A stretch of 64,000 bases of DNA. Source: CAG-791 sp002449595 (GTDB lineage: Bacteria; Bacillota; Clostridia; Lachnospirales; Lachnospiraceae). Position 1 is the first letter of the stretch; every line of letters begins with the position of its first letter. A program made the translations under genes and the position numbers. The DNA lies in the NCBI GenBank assembly GCA_946539855.1, contig CAMNHV010000005.1, positions 1 through 64,000 on the forward strand, written 5' to 3'. The notes beneath the pieces were generated by a model, which made no database searches, was not told the DNA's origin, and saw only the letters and a program-made list of their open reading frames with translations. Positions 26,058 to 35,978 of this stretch are shown here, piece after piece.

Positions 26058-27737
26058 TCAAGGCTGCAGCTCGCAGAGCGCCCGTTTCAGCGGCAGGATC
26101 CTCCGCGGCGTGACGGAGAGACTGTCCACGCCCATGTCGAGGAAGGCGGGCGCCTTCTTTTCGTCCGAGGCGATCTCGCCGCAGATCGAGACCGGGATGC
26201 CCGCGGCGTGCCCCGCCTCGACGGTCATGCGGATCTCTCTCATCAGAGCCGGATGATACGGCTTGACGAACGGCCGAAGCGTCGGGTTCTGCCGGTCCAT
26301 GGCGCAGGTGTACTGCAGGAGGTCGTTCGTGCCGATCGAGAAGAAGTCGACGAGCTGCGCAAGTTCTTCCGCGCAGAGCACGGCCGCCGGCGTCTCGATC
26401 ATGACGCCGAGCTGCACCTCACCCGCAGTCTTGCCTTCCTGCTTCAGTTCCGCTTTGCACTCGTTCAGGATGTCCCTGGAGACGCGCACTTCCTCCGGGT
26501 CCGAGATCATCGGGAGCAGAATGCGGATGTCGCCGTACGCCGCGGCGCGCAGCGCGGCGCGAAGCTGCTTCTTGAAAAATGCCGTGTGCATCAGGCTGAC
26601 GCGGATCCCGCGAAAGCCGAGCGCCGGGTTGCTCTCCGGCTCCATGCGCAGATACTCCGCGCTCTTGTCGGAGCCGATATCAAAGGTGCGGATGACGACC
26701 GGTTTGCCGGCCATCGCCGCGGCCGCCTCGCGGTAGACGTCGAACTGCGCCTCCTCCGACGGCTCTTCTTCACTGTCAAGGAAAAGGAATTCGGTCCGAA
26801 ACAGCCCGATCCCGTCCGCGCCGCTTAGCGCAGCGATCCTGATCTCCGCCGGATCACCGATATTGGCGAGCAGCAGGACCTTCTTCCCGTCCGGTGTGAC
26901 GCACTCACGATCCCGATACGCGTCCAGGATCCGCTCCGTCTCCTTGCGCCTCTCTTCCTTTTTCCTGAGCTGTGCCTTCAGCTGCGCGTCCGGGCGCAGG
27001 TAGACTCTCCCAGCCTCCGCGTCCAGCGACACTTCCTGCCCGTCCCAGAGGCCGCTCAGCTCCTCGCAGCGAATGACCGCCGGAATGCCGAAGCTCCGGA
27101 TCAGGATCGCCGCGTGCGAATCGAAAGAACCTTCCTTCAGAATGACGCCGAGCAGTTCCTCCCTTGGCAGCTGCAGGATCTCTGAAGGGAGCAGGTCCTT
27201 CGCCGCGAGGATGTATTTCTCCGGGTGCGGCTTTTCCATCGCCACTTTATCCGCAACTTTAACCTTACTTTCCTCGATGCTTCTCAGGCGCGCGAGATAC
27301 TCCTTCCCGACGTCAAGGATGTCTTTCCTCCGGTCGGAAAGAAGCCTGTCCCCCGACCGGCTGATCGCCCACGCCGCGTACGCGAACGCCTCCTGCACCG
27401 CATACTCCGCCGAGTAGCGCTGCAGTTCCATGAGGCTGTCCCGAAACTTCCGGAGCTCCTCATCCTCCAGGATCATCTGCCGGGAGAGGTAGATGCCGGC
27501 CTGCTCCTTCATGCCCGCGCTGCGCGCGCGCTGCTCCTCCTCGCGGTAGCTGGACAGCAGTGCCTTCCGGGCGCGCTCCGCCCGGTCGAGCTCCACGGCG
27601 GCATCGCCGTGCGTGCGCCCGATCACCTGCGCCGTCCCCTCCCTGCGGAAGCGGATCGGCCCTGTGACGATTCCGTCTGAAATTCCGGTCGCGGAGAAGA
27701 ATCGGTCTCTTCTGCCGCCGGCACTGTTCTCCATCAT
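26058..27737 (-). CDS. ptsI: Phosphoenolpyruvate-protein phosphotransferase (PTS enzyme I)
   Basis: Transfers phosphate from PEP to HPr, starting sugar uptake by the PTS. The HPr-binding N-terminal domain is followed by the phosphohistidine region KEGSFDSHAAILIRSFGIPAV, where His208 is the predicted active residue. The C-terminal PEP barrel has GIGLFRTEFLFLD, VVIRTFDIGSDK, LGFRGIRVSL and FFSIGTNDLLQYT. Near the C-terminus comes ISICGEIASDE-type VSICGEIASDEK. The length of 559 is slightly short of the usual 570. No ptsH gene is adjacent, although ptsH-ptsI pairs are common. It lies downstream of polC after a tandem repeat and has a weak ribosome binding site. Confidence 0.95.
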   Translation of the reverse strand: MMENSAGGRRDRFFSATGISDGIVTGPIRFRREGTAQVIGRTHGDAAVELDRAERARKALLSSYREEEQRARSAGMKEQAGIYLSRQMILEDEELRKFRDSLMELQRYSAEYAVQEAFAYAAWAISRSGDRLLSDRRKDILDVGKEYLARLRSIEESKVKVADKVAMEKPHPEKYILAAKDLLPSEILQLPREELLGVILKEGSFDSHAAILIRSFGIPAVIRCEELSGLWDGQEVSLDAEAGRVYLRPDAQLKAQLRKKEERRKETERILDAYRDRECVTPDGKKVLLLANIGDPAEIRIAALSGADGIGLFRTEFLFLDSEEEPSEEAQFDVYREAAAAMAGKPVVIRTFDIGSDKSAEYLRMEPESNPALGFRGIRVSLMHTAFFKKQLRAALRAAAYGDIRILLPMISDPEEVRVSRDILNECKAELKQEGKTAGEVQLGVMIETPAAVLCAEELAQLVDFFSIGTNDLLQYTCAMDRQNPTLRPFVKPYHPALMREIRMTVEAGHAAGIPVSICGEIASDEKKAPAFLDMGVDSLSVTPRRILPLKRALCELQP

Positions 27738-27767
27738 AGCGATCCGGTGATGTCCTTTCCGCCCGGC

Positions 27768-27866
27768 CGCGGTCCCGGGGCAAATACCGGGATGCCCGCG
27801 TGAGCATTTTTCTTAACGCGGTCCCGGGGCCAAAGCCGGGATGCCCGCTTGTGAGCTTTTTCTTAA
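27768..27866. repeat. Tandem repeat of two 49-50-base units between polC and ptsI
   Basis: Copy one is 27768-27816 and copy two is 27817-27866. They match at most positions and each contains a GC hairpin (CCCGG/CCGGG within GCGG/CCGC) next to a TTTTTCTTAA run. They abut without spacer. Confidence 0.85.
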
Positions 27867-27878
27867 TAAAGAGTGATA

Positions 27879-30800
27879 TCAGCCCCCGAAGAGGTCAAAC
27901 AGGCTGATCTGGTTCGTCTCGGGCAGGTCGCCGAACAGCCCGAGCTCATGCATCTTGTCGATGACGGTCTGCGAGACGCGCGTCCTGATCCGGAAGTCGT
28001 CCCTCGAGATGAACGGCCCGTCCTTCGCCGCCTCTTCCACGGCGTCCGCGGCCTTTTCACCCATGTTGTCGATGCTCGTGAGAGACGGCATCAGCTTGCC
28101 GTCGATGATCTGGAACGAACGCGCCTTCGCGCGCATGATGTCGATCGGCATGAATTCGAAGCCTCTCGCGTACATCTCGCGCACGAGGTACATGTCGTCC
28201 AGCGTGTCCTTTTCCTTGTTTGACAGCGTGTCCTTGCGCCGCGTGTAGTCCTCGATCGTGTACAGGAGCGCCTCCTGTCCGCGGCACATGATCTCATAAG
28301 AGAACGCGGACGCGCGGATGCTGAAGTAGGCCGCGTAATACGCGAGCGGGTGGTAGACCTTGAACCACGCGATGCGCAGCGCCATCATGACGTAGGCCGC
28401 GGCGTGCGCGCGCGGGAACATGTACTTGATCTTCAGGCAGGAGTCCACGTACCAGTCGGGCACGCCCGCCTCTTCCATGGCTTCCCGCATCTCCGGCTTC
28501 AGGCCTTTGCCCTTTCGGACGCTCTCCATGATCTTGAAAGACATCGACTTCTCGACGCCCGCCATGATCAGGTACGTCATGATGTCGTCTCTCGTGCAGA
28601 TCGCCGTGGAAAGCGTCGCCTTCCCGTCTTTTATGAGCTCCTGCGCGTTGCCGAGCCACACGTCCGTGCCGTGCGAGAGGCCCGAGATACGGATCAGCTC
28701 CGCGACCGTCGTCGGCCGCGTGTCGTCGAGCATGCCGATGACGAACTTGGTGCCCATCTCCGGGACGCCGAGGACGCCGAGGTCGATCCCGCCGTTTTCT
28801 TCCGTCGTGATGCCGAGCGCCTCCGTGCTGCTGAACAGGCTCAGCACCTTGTCGTCGTGGATCGGGATCGTCATGGGGTCGACGCCCGTCAGGTCCTGCA
28901 GCATGCGGATCATCGTCGGGTCATCGTGTCCGAGGATATCGAGCTTTAACAGGTTGTGGTCGATCGAGTGGTAGTCGAAGTGCGTCGTCACGATGCCGCT
29001 CTCCGCGTCGTTCGCAGGGTTCTGCACCGGGGTGAACGTGTTGATGTCCTCGCCCATCGGCAGGACGACGATGCCGCCCGGGTGCTGGCCCGTGCTGCGG
29101 CGGATCCCCGTGCAGCCCTTGAGCAGCCGCTCGATCTCGCAGCGGCGCTTCTCGATGCCCTTGCGCTCGAAATAATTCTTTACATATCCGTAAGCCGTCT
29201 TCTCCGCGACGGTCGCGATCGTCCCCGCCTTGAACGTCTGCTCGTGACCGAAGATGACCTTCGTGTAGGCGTGCGCCTTGCTCTGGTACTCGCCGGAGAA
29301 GTTAAGGTCGATATCAGGCTCCTTGTCTCCCTTGAATCCGAGGAAGGTCTCGAACGGGATGTCGAAGCCGTCCTTTTTCAGCGGCTTGCCGCAGTGCGGG
29401 CAGAGCCGGTCCGGCATGTCGAAGCCGACGCCGCCGCGGTATTTCAGTACTTCAGGCGAGTCAAAATCGCTGTAGAAACAGTTCGGGCAGTAGTAGTGCG
29501 GCGCGAGCGGATTGACCTCCGTGATGCCGGCCATCGTCGCGGCAAAGGAGGATCCGACCGACCCACGCGAGCCGACGAGGTAGCCGTCCTCGACGGACTT
29601 CCACACCAGCTTCTGCGCGATGATGTACATGACGGAATAGCCGTTTTTGATAATGGAATTCAGCTCGTGCTCGAGCCGGTCCGAGACGATCTGCGGCAGC
29701 GGATCGCCGTACATGCTGTGCGCCTTGTCGTAGCAGATCCTCCTAAGCGTCTCGTCGCTGTTCGGGATCACCGGCGGGCACTTGTCCGGCCGGACCGGGG
29801 AGATCACCTCGATCTGGTCCGCGATCTTATGCGTGTTCAGGATGACGACTTCCTCCGCTTTCCTCTGCCCGAGGTAGGCGAACTCCTCCATCATCTCGTC
29901 CGTCGTCCGAAAGTACAGCGGCGCCGGCTCTTCTTCCGACATGCCCATGCCGTCCTGGATGATCGTCCGGTAGATCTCGTCCTCGGGATCCATGAAGTGC
30001 ACGTCGCCGGTCGCGACGACGGGCTTGCCCGCCGCCTCGCCGAGCTGGACGACGCGCCGGTTCAGGTTCAGGAGATCTTCCTCGGTGCGAATGTCGGGAT
30101 ACCGGTCGCGAAACTTTTCCGCAAGCAAAAACCGGTTGTTGTCGCGCGGCTGGATCTCAAGGTAATCGTAGAAATCAACAATTTTCGCGATCTGCTCGTC
30201 GCCCCTGCCCTCGAGGAGCGCCTCCATCAGCTCGCCCGAGACGCAGGCGCTGCCGACGAGGATGCCCTCCCGGTGCTTCATGAGCAGGCTCTTCGGGATG
30301 CGCGGCCGCTTCGCGAAATACTTCAGGTGGGACTCGCTGATCATCGTGTACAGGTTGACCCGGCCCGTCTCGTTCTTCGCGAGGAGCACGCAGTGGTTCG
30401 TGTGAAGGTGCTTGATGATCTCCGGCGTGCTCGCGCCGAAGTCCTCCAGTCCGCCGAGCGTCTCCACGCCCCTGTCGAGGATGCGCTCCAGTTCCTTCCG
30501 GAAGATCCCCGCCGTCGCCTCCGCGTCATCCACAGCGCGGTGATGGTGCTCCAGGCTCACGCCGAGGAGCTTCGCGACCGCGTCCAGCGTGTATCTCGCG
30601 TGCCCCGGAAGGAGCACTCTCGCAAGTCCCGCCGTGTCCAGGGACGTCGGCGCAAAGGGAAGTCCCTGCCGCCTCGCGTTCTCCCGCACGAAACCGACGT
30701 CGAACCCGACGTTGTGGCCGACGACCATCGCGCCCTTGCAGAACTCGAGAAACCGCGGCAGGATCTGTTCGATCGACTCCGCGCCGCTCACCATGGAATC

Positions 30801-32522
30801 GGTGATCCCGGTCAGCTGCGTGATGCGGTAAGGGATCGGCTCCCCGGGGTTCACAAACTCCGAGAACCGGTCCGTGATCTCGCCGTTCTCGATCTTCACG
30901 GCGCCGATCTCTATGATCTTATTCTTGGTCGGAGAAAAGCCTGTCGTCTCCAGGTCGAATACGACGTAGTCAGCGCGCAGCGAAGACTCCTTCGTCTCCT
31001 TCTCTCCGATGACGACGCACTGGTCGATATCGTCGACGAGATAGCACTCGACGCCGTAGATGACCTTGAAAAAGTCTTTCTTATCGATCTTCTCGAGTCC
31101 CCTGCTCTCGCGGTCCTTGTTGGCCGCCGACAGGAGGTCGTCCCTCGCGTGGTTCGCGTCCGGGAAGGCCTGCACGTTTCCGTGGTCCGTGATCGCGATC
31201 GCCGGCATGCCCCAGCGGTACGCCCGCTTCACCAGGTCCTTGCACTCGCTGACGCCGTCCATGTCGCTCATCTTCGTGTGGCAGTGCAGCTCGATGCGCT
31301 TCATCTCGTAGTGGTCCTCGCGCATCGTGCGGAACGACGGGATCTTCATGATGCCCGTGATATGCCCCATGACGAGCTCGTGGTCAAACGCGTCCAGCGT
31401 CGGGACGCCCTTGATCCGCAGGAAGGTGCCGGTCTTCACGGCCGACAGGAACTCGTCCGCGTCGTCCGTCGAGACGAACACCTTGCAGTAGATGGAGTCC
31501 GTGTCGTCTGTCACCGAGAACTTGATAATTGTCTTATTATTCCGGATGTCCCTGCGCTCGCTGTCCATGACCGAGCCGCGGATGACCGTCTCGCCGATCT
31601 CGCCCACGATGTCCGCGATCTGCACCGAGGTCCCGTCGACCTCCCTGCCGTAGATCACGTCCGGATTGTCGGAGCGCTTCAGGGGAATGCTTCCCCTGCC
31701 TCTGCCCTGCGCCTTGCCGGCGCCCTTTCCGCCGGAATCTTTTCCCGCCTCTGCCGCGGGAGCTTCTGCAGGCGCCGCTGCCTGGGGAGCATTCTCCGCT
31801 TGTGTAGAAAAGCTTTGCCCCGCCGATCCCGCATCGTCCCAGGGCAGGTCGACCGGCGCTCCGGCGGCAGGATATCCCCCGCCCACCTGCGGGTCCGGGA
31901 CATAGTCCGGCACGTAATCCGGCGTATCGTCCGGCGCATAATCCGGCGCATCGTCCTCCGCGGGCATGGGCACCGGCATCGGCGCGTCCTCGCGCATGCG
32001 CCGGATGTGCTTTGTCTTCTCTTCCGTGTAGTCCACGGAAAACTCCACCGGCACGCCGCAGCGCTCTTCGAAGATGCTGGTCAGCCCTTTGAGAAGCCGC
32101 TCCTCGCCGTCCCGCGCGAAGCAGTTGTCATGGAGCGTCAGGACGACGTGCCCGCCGTCCGGATAGCTGATCTTCGCCTCCCGGAACACGCGTCCCAGGA
32201 CCGGCGAAAAACCGTTGATCTCATACGCGATGGAATCGCGGTAGGCGTCCATCAGGTGGCGCGGCGTGTACTGCGAAGAGAGCTCGTACCGCTCCGTGAT
32301 GAGGACCTTCCGGCCCGTGTCCTTCAGGACCTGGCGCGCGATCTCCCGCTGCATCTCATCGGCGTAGCGCCGGTGGATCAGATGGCGTGAAGAAAGACGG
32401 ATCCGGAGCGCTGTCCGCATCCGGTCCGTCGTCAGTTTTTCCACCTGCGTCTCCGCAAACAGTTCCGACAGCTGCCGGTTCACCCGCAGTGTCGGAAACA
32501 CGTCAAAGAAAGCTTTTCCCAT
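27879..32522 (-). CDS. polC: DNA polymerase III alpha subunit, PolC type
   Basis: Replicative polymerase of low-GC-type Gram-positive lineages, with built-in proofreading. The order is: N-terminal domain (about 1-175); a low-complexity linker (about 180-285) with PDYxPD repeats and a Gly/Ala/Pro-rich part; OB fold (about 305-390); PHP domain starting at ELHCHTKMSDMDG (about 411); DnaQ-like 3'-5' exonuclease with VFDLETTGFSPTKNKIIEIG inserted in the PHP; then palm, fingers and duplex-binding regions. Polymerase motifs include GSRGSVGSSFAATMAGIT, DIDLNFSGEYQ and TGQHPGGIVVLP. It is 1547 residues, about 100 more than Bacillus PolC, mostly from the linker. It follows ispG by 3 bases. Confidence 0.97.
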   Translation of the reverse strand: MGKAFFDVFPTLRVNRQLSELFAETQVEKLTTDRMRTALRIRLSSRHLIHRRYADEMQREIARQVLKDTGRKVLITERYELSSQYTPRHLMDAYRDSIAYEINGFSPVLGRVFREAKISYPDGGHVVLTLHDNCFARDGEERLLKGLTSIFEERCGVPVEFSVDYTEEKTKHIRRMREDAPMPVPMPAEDDAPDYAPDDTPDYVPDYVPDPQVGGGYPAAGAPVDLPWDDAGSAGQSFSTQAENAPQAAAPAEAPAAEAGKDSGGKGAGKAQGRGRGSIPLKRSDNPDVIYGREVDGTSVQIADIVGEIGETVIRGSVMDSERRDIRNNKTIIKFSVTDDTDSIYCKVFVSTDDADEFLSAVKTGTFLRIKGVPTLDAFDHELVMGHITGIMKIPSFRTMREDHYEMKRIELHCHTKMSDMDGVSECKDLVKRAYRWGMPAIAITDHGNVQAFPDANHARDDLLSAANKDRESRGLEKIDKKDFFKVIYGVECYLVDDIDQCVVIGEKETKESSLRADYVVFDLETTGFSPTKNKIIEIGAVKIENGEITDRFSEFVNPGEPIPYRITQLTGITDSMVSGAESIEQILPRFLEFCKGAMVVGHNVGFDVGFVRENARRQGLPFAPTSLDTAGLARVLLPGHARYTLDAVAKLLGVSLEHHHRAVDDAEATAGIFRKELERILDRGVETLGGLEDFGASTPEIIKHLHTNHCVLLAKNETGRVNLYTMISESHLKYFAKRPRIPKSLLMKHREGILVGSACVSGELMEALLEGRGDEQIAKIVDFYDYLEIQPRDNNRFLLAEKFRDRYPDIRTEEDLLNLNRRVVQLGEAAGKPVVATGDVHFMDPEDEIYRTIIQDGMGMSEEEPAPLYFRTTDEMMEEFAYLGQRKAEEVVILNTHKIADQIEVISPVRPDKCPPVIPNSDETLRRICYDKAHSMYGDPLPQIVSDRLEHELNSIIKNGYSVMYIIAQKLVWKSVEDGYLVGSRGSVGSSFAATMAGITEVNPLAPHYYCPNCFYSDFDSPEVLKYRGGVGFDMPDRLCPHCGKPLKKDGFDIPFETFLGFKGDKEPDIDLNFSGEYQSKAHAYTKVIFGHEQTFKAGTIATVAEKTAYGYVKNYFERKGIEKRRCEIERLLKGCTGIRRSTGQHPGGIVVLPMGEDINTFTPVQNPANDAESGIVTTHFDYHSIDHNLLKLDILGHDDPTMIRMLQDLTGVDPMTIPIHDDKVLSLFSSTEALGITTEENGGIDLGVLGVPEMGTKFVIGMLDDTRPTTVAELIRISGLSHGTDVWLGNAQELIKDGKATLSTAICTRDDIMTYLIMAGVEKSMSFKIMESVRKGKGLKPEMREAMEEAGVPDWYVDSCLKIKYMFPRAHAAAYVMMALRIAWFKVYHPLAYYAAYFSIRASAFSYEIMCRGQEALLYTIEDYTRRKDTLSNKEKDTLDDMYLVREMYARGFEFMPIDIMRAKARSFQIIDGKLMPSLTSIDNMGEKAADAVEEAAKDGPFISRDDFRIRTRVSQTVIDKMHELGLFGDLPETNQISLFDLFGG

Positions 32523-32525
32523 CTC

Positions 32526-33584
32526 TTATTTCCAGTGATCCAGTTCGTCCTTCAGCGCATTAAGAAGTTCGTCCTCGGGAAGCTTGCGGACGATCTCGCC
32601 CTTCTTGATCAGGATCCCTTCGCCCCGGCCGCCCGCGATGCCGATGTCGGCCTCTTTCGCTTCGCCGGGCCCGTTGACCGCGCAGCCCATGACCGCGACC
32701 TTGATCCGCAGATCCGGATAGGACTGCACCAGGGTCTCCACCTGGGAAGCGAGGCCGATGAGGTCGATCTTCGTCCGTCCGCAGGTCGGGCACGAAACCA
32801 CTTCGATGCCGCTCCTGCGCATGCCGAGATCCTGGAGGATCATCTTCGCCGCCTTGATCTCCTCGACCGGGTCCCCGGTGAGCGAGACACGGATCGTGTC
32901 GCCGATCCCCTCGTTTAAGATGACGCCGAGGCCGACCGCGGACTTGATGCTGCCCGAGTAGACCGTCCCGGCCTCCGTGATGCCGACGTGCAGCGGATAG
33001 GGCGTCCTGCCGGCGATCAGCTTATGCGCCACGATCGTCATCGGCACGTCCGTCGACTTGATGCTGATCACGATGTTGTCGTAGCCGCAGTCCTCGATCA
33101 TGCGGACCTTGTCCAGGGCGCTCTCCACGAGTCCCTCGGGCGTGACGCCGCCGTATTTCTCGACGAGCTCGCGCTCTAAGGAGCCGCTGTTGACGCCGAC
33201 GCGGATCGGGATCTCCCGCTCCTTCGCGCAGTCGACGACGGCGCGGATCCGGTCCCTGCCGCCGATGTTGCCGGGGTTGATGCGGATCTTGTCCGCCCCG
33301 TTCTCCATCGCACGGATCGCCATCTTGTAGTCAAAGTGGATGTCCGCGACGAGCGGAATGTGGATCTGCTTCTTGATCTTCGCGATCGCGGAAGCCGCCT
33401 CCTCGTCCGGGACCGTGCAGCGCACGATCTCGCACCCGGCCTCCTCCAGCCGGAGGATCTGGGCTACCGTCGCCTCCACGTCCTGCGTCGCGGTGTTGGT
33501 CATCGACTGGATCGCGACCGGGTTGCCGCCGCCGATCGTGACGCTGCCGATTCGGATTTGTTTCGTCTCGTCTCTATACGTCAT
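32526..33584 (-). CDS. ispG: 4-hydroxy-3-methylbut-2-enyl diphosphate synthase (flavodoxin)
   Basis: 4Fe-4S enzyme of the MEP pathway that reduces MEcPP to HMBPP. The N-terminus has IGSVTIGGGNPVAIQSMTNT. The cluster cysteines lie in VVSCPTCGRTKIDL and VMGCAVNGPGEAKEAD. The TIM-barrel region shows KIRINPGNIGGRDR. At 352 residues it is the usual bacterial form without the plant insert. It is 12 bases from rseP and 3 from polC, matching the rseP-ispG-polC order of clostridia. Confidence 0.97.
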   Translation of the reverse strand: MTYRDETKQIRIGSVTIGGGNPVAIQSMTNTATQDVEATVAQILRLEEAGCEIVRCTVPDEEAASAIAKIKKQIHIPLVADIHFDYKMAIRAMENGADKIRINPGNIGGRDRIRAVVDCAKEREIPIRVGVNSGSLERELVEKYGGVTPEGLVESALDKVRMIEDCGYDNIVISIKSTDVPMTIVAHKLIAGRTPYPLHVGITEAGTVYSGSIKSAVGLGVILNEGIGDTIRVSLTGDPVEEIKAAKMILQDLGMRRSGIEVVSCPTCGRTKIDLIGLASQVETLVQSYPDLRIKVAVMGCAVNGPGEAKEADIGIAGGRGEGILIKKGEIVRKLPEDELLNALKDELDHWK

Positions 33585-33596
33585 AATGATTTCCTT

Positions 33597-34655
33597 TTAT
33601 CTGAAAAACCGTGAGATATCGTTAAACAGCACGAACACCATGAGCACCGCGAGCGCCATCGCGCCGGCCAGGTGCACATAGCCTTCCTTCTCGGGGGGAA
33701 CCGGCTTGCCGCGCACCGCCTCGATCAGGAGGAACACCAGCCGTCCGCCGTCGAGCGCCGGCAGCGGGAGCAGGTTCATCACGCCGAGGTTGATGGAGAG
33801 CAGCGTCGCGAGGTTCAGGAACGTCAGGAGCACGGCACTCAGGCCATACGGGCTGACTTCCTCGTACGTGTCGTCGACGATCTTGACGACGCCCACGGGT
33901 CCCGACAGGTCGTCCCTGCTGAAGTGCCCCGTGAAGATGGAGCCGATCGACTTCCAGGTCGCCCGGAACCAGTATTCCGCCTCGTAGAACGTGTACGGGA
34001 AGACCTGCAGCGCGCCGAGCTTCACGTACTCTCCGCTGCCGAGGAACCCGATGTAGTATCGGTCCGCGTCCTCATAATACTTCGGCGTCAGCGTCGTCTC
34101 CATCCGTTCGCCGTTCCTCTCGTAGACGATGTGGAGCGGATCCCCGTAATTCATCAGGGACACGAGGCTGATCTCTCTGTAGATGTGGATCCTCTCTCCG
34201 CCAATCGACTTGATCACGTCGCCCGGCAGGATCCCCGCCTCTTCCGCGGCCGAGTCCTCCATGACCTGCTGGATCACCGGCAGGTCCGTCCCGTCGAACG
34301 AGACGATCAGGAACGCGAACAGAAGCCCGAGAAGGAAATTGGCCACCGGACCCGCGAGCACCGTCGCGATGCGCGCGAAGACGCCCGCGTTCGGGAACGA
34401 GTGCTCGTCCATGGAGGCGGTATCGCCGGTCTCCAGGCCATTCAGTCCGTCGAAGATGCACGCGCCGCCGATCGGAAGCGCCTTCAGGCAGAAGTCCGTC
34501 TCGCCGACCTTTTTGCTCACCAGCGTCGGCCCCATGCCGATATCAAACTCCACGACGCGGATGCCGTGCCTGCGCGCGACCGCGTAGTGTCCGAATTCGT
34601 GCGCGATCACGATCACGCCGAACATGATCAGGAAAATTAAGATACTCACCAGCAT
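33597..34655 (-). CDS. rseP: RIP metalloprotease RseP (site-2 protease)
   Basis: Intramembrane zinc protease that cleaves anti-sigma factors and signal-peptide remnants in other bacteria. The first membrane helix carries HEFGH at residues 19-23. A PDZ domain occupies roughly residues 115-200 (AAEEAGILPGDVIKSIGGERI). The second catalytic motif is LLPLPALDGGRLVFLLIE in a later helix, and a last hydrophobic helix ends the protein. The 352-residue length is typical for Bacillota. It lies 12 bases before ispG. Its substrate is not evident from the window. Confidence 0.95.
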   Translation of the reverse strand: MLVSILIFLIMFGVIVIAHEFGHYAVARRHGIRVVEFDIGMGPTLVSKKVGETDFCLKALPIGGACIFDGLNGLETGDTASMDEHSFPNAGVFARIATVLAGPVANFLLGLLFAFLIVSFDGTDLPVIQQVMEDSAAEEAGILPGDVIKSIGGERIHIYREISLVSLMNYGDPLHIVYERNGERMETTLTPKYYEDADRYYIGFLGSGEYVKLGALQVFPYTFYEAEYWFRATWKSIGSIFTGHFSRDDLSGPVGVVKIVDDTYEEVSPYGLSAVLLTFLNLATLLSINLGVMNLLPLPALDGGRLVFLLIEAVRGKPVPPEKEGYVHLAGAMALAVLMVFVLFNDISRFFR

Positions 34656-34752
34656 TTTTTACTCTCGCAACATCCCTGCCCGGAGCCGCGATCCCGGGCC
34701 GCTGTCTCACTGCCGAAAATGTCTGGGCAGATCCAAAAATGTCTAAACCAAT

Positions 34753-35901
34753 TCAGCCGATCATAGCCCGAACCGTCTGCCTCGCCCAGGCCTCCGTCTC
34801 CAGGATCTCGCGCAGGTCCGGATCCGAGATCAGGCTGTGCCTGTCCATCGCCTCCGAGATCAGCTCGTAGAGCCGCGGGATCCCGATCCGGTCCTTCATG
34901 AAGGCTGCGACCGCCTCTTCGTTCGCCGCGTTGAAGACCGTCGGCATGCTGCCGCCCGCGTGTGCCGCGCGGTAGGCGAGCGGAAGTCCGAGGAATGTGT
35001 CCGTATCCGGCTTCTCAAACTGCAGGCTCCCTAACGCGAAAAGGTCCAGCGGCTTGATATCCAGCGGTCTCCTGTCCGGCCAGAAGAACGCGTACTGGAT
35101 CGGCAGCCGCATATCCGGCGACGCGAGATGCGCCATGACGGAACCGTCTTCAAATTCCACCATGGAGTGGATGATGCTCTGCGGCTGCACGACGACGCAG
35201 ATGTCGTCCACGCTGACGTCGAAGAGCCATCTCGCCTCCATGACCTCCAGCCCTTTGTTGACCAAGGTCGCGGAGTCGATCGTCACCTTGCTGCCCATGT
35301 CCCAGTTCGGGTTCTTCAGCGCGTCCGAGACGTGCATCCGGGCGATCTCTTCCTTCGTCTTTCCGCGGAACGTCCCGCCGGAGCAGGTCAGGAGGATCCT
35401 GCGGACTCTCTCCCTGCTCTCCCCGTTCATACACTGGAAGATCGCGCTGTGCTCCGAGTCGACCGGAAGGAGCTTCACGCCCGCTTCTTTCACGGCAGGC
35501 ATGATGAGGTGGCCGGCGGTCACCAGCGTCTCCTTGTTCGCGAGGGCGATGTCCTTGCCCGCGTGGATCGCCGCCAGCGTCGGCCGGATGCCGATCATGC
35601 CGACCACGCTGTTTAAGACCATGTCCGCCTCCGGAAGCTGCACTTCCTCGAGGAGGCCGTCCATGCCGCCCCGGACCTTCACGTTCGTGTCCGCGACCCT
35701 GGCCTTCAGGTCCGCGGCCGCGCGCTCGTCGAACAGGCAGGCCATCTTCGGATGGTACCGGCGGATCTGTTCTTCCATCAAAGAAACATTGCTGCCGGCA
35801 GCCAGAGCGGTCACCGACAGCGCATAGCCGTTCCTGTCCACGATGTCCAGCGCCTGCGTCCCGATGGATCCGGTGCTGCCGAGTATGACAAGATTCTTCA
35901 T
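34753..35901 (-). CDS. dxr: 1-deoxy-D-xylulose-5-phosphate reductoisomerase
   Basis: NADPH-dependent second step of the MEP pathway. I chose the ATG giving MKNLVILGSTGSIGTQALDI, where the Rossmann glycines are at the expected place; the frame is open 18 codons further but that part has no family similarity. Substrate motifs include LLPVDSEHSAIFQC and GSKVTIDSATLVNKGLEVMEA. AAGG and GGAG stretches precede the ATG. It lies between cdsA and rseP with 77- and 97-base gaps. Confidence 0.97.
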   Translation of the reverse strand: MKNLVILGSTGSIGTQALDIVDRNGYALSVTALAAGSNVSLMEEQIRRYHPKMACLFDERAAADLKARVADTNVKVRGGMDGLLEEVQLPEADMVLNSVVGMIGIRPTLAAIHAGKDIALANKETLVTAGHLIMPAVKEAGVKLLPVDSEHSAIFQCMNGESRERVRRILLTCSGGTFRGKTKEEIARMHVSDALKNPNWDMGSKVTIDSATLVNKGLEVMEARWLFDVSVDDICVVVQPQSIIHSMVEFEDGSVMAHLASPDMRLPIQYAFFWPDRRPLDIKPLDLFALGSLQFEKPDTDTFLGLPLAYRAAHAGGSMPTVFNAANEEAVAAFMKDRIGIPRLYELISEAMDRHSLISDPDLREILETEAWARQTVRAMIG

Positions 35902-35978
35902 ATCCTTTTTTCTCCGTGAGGGCGCCCCGCAGCAGATATAAGGCAGGCGCCGCAATAATGATTTCTCTTAAGACGGCG

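Noticed and set aside
28956..32390. A 1144-codon open frame on the plus strand, antisense to polC
   Set aside because: It overlaps polC entirely. Long antisense frames are expected in GC-rich genes; the translation is an Arg/Val/Asp/His-rich shadow with no domain.
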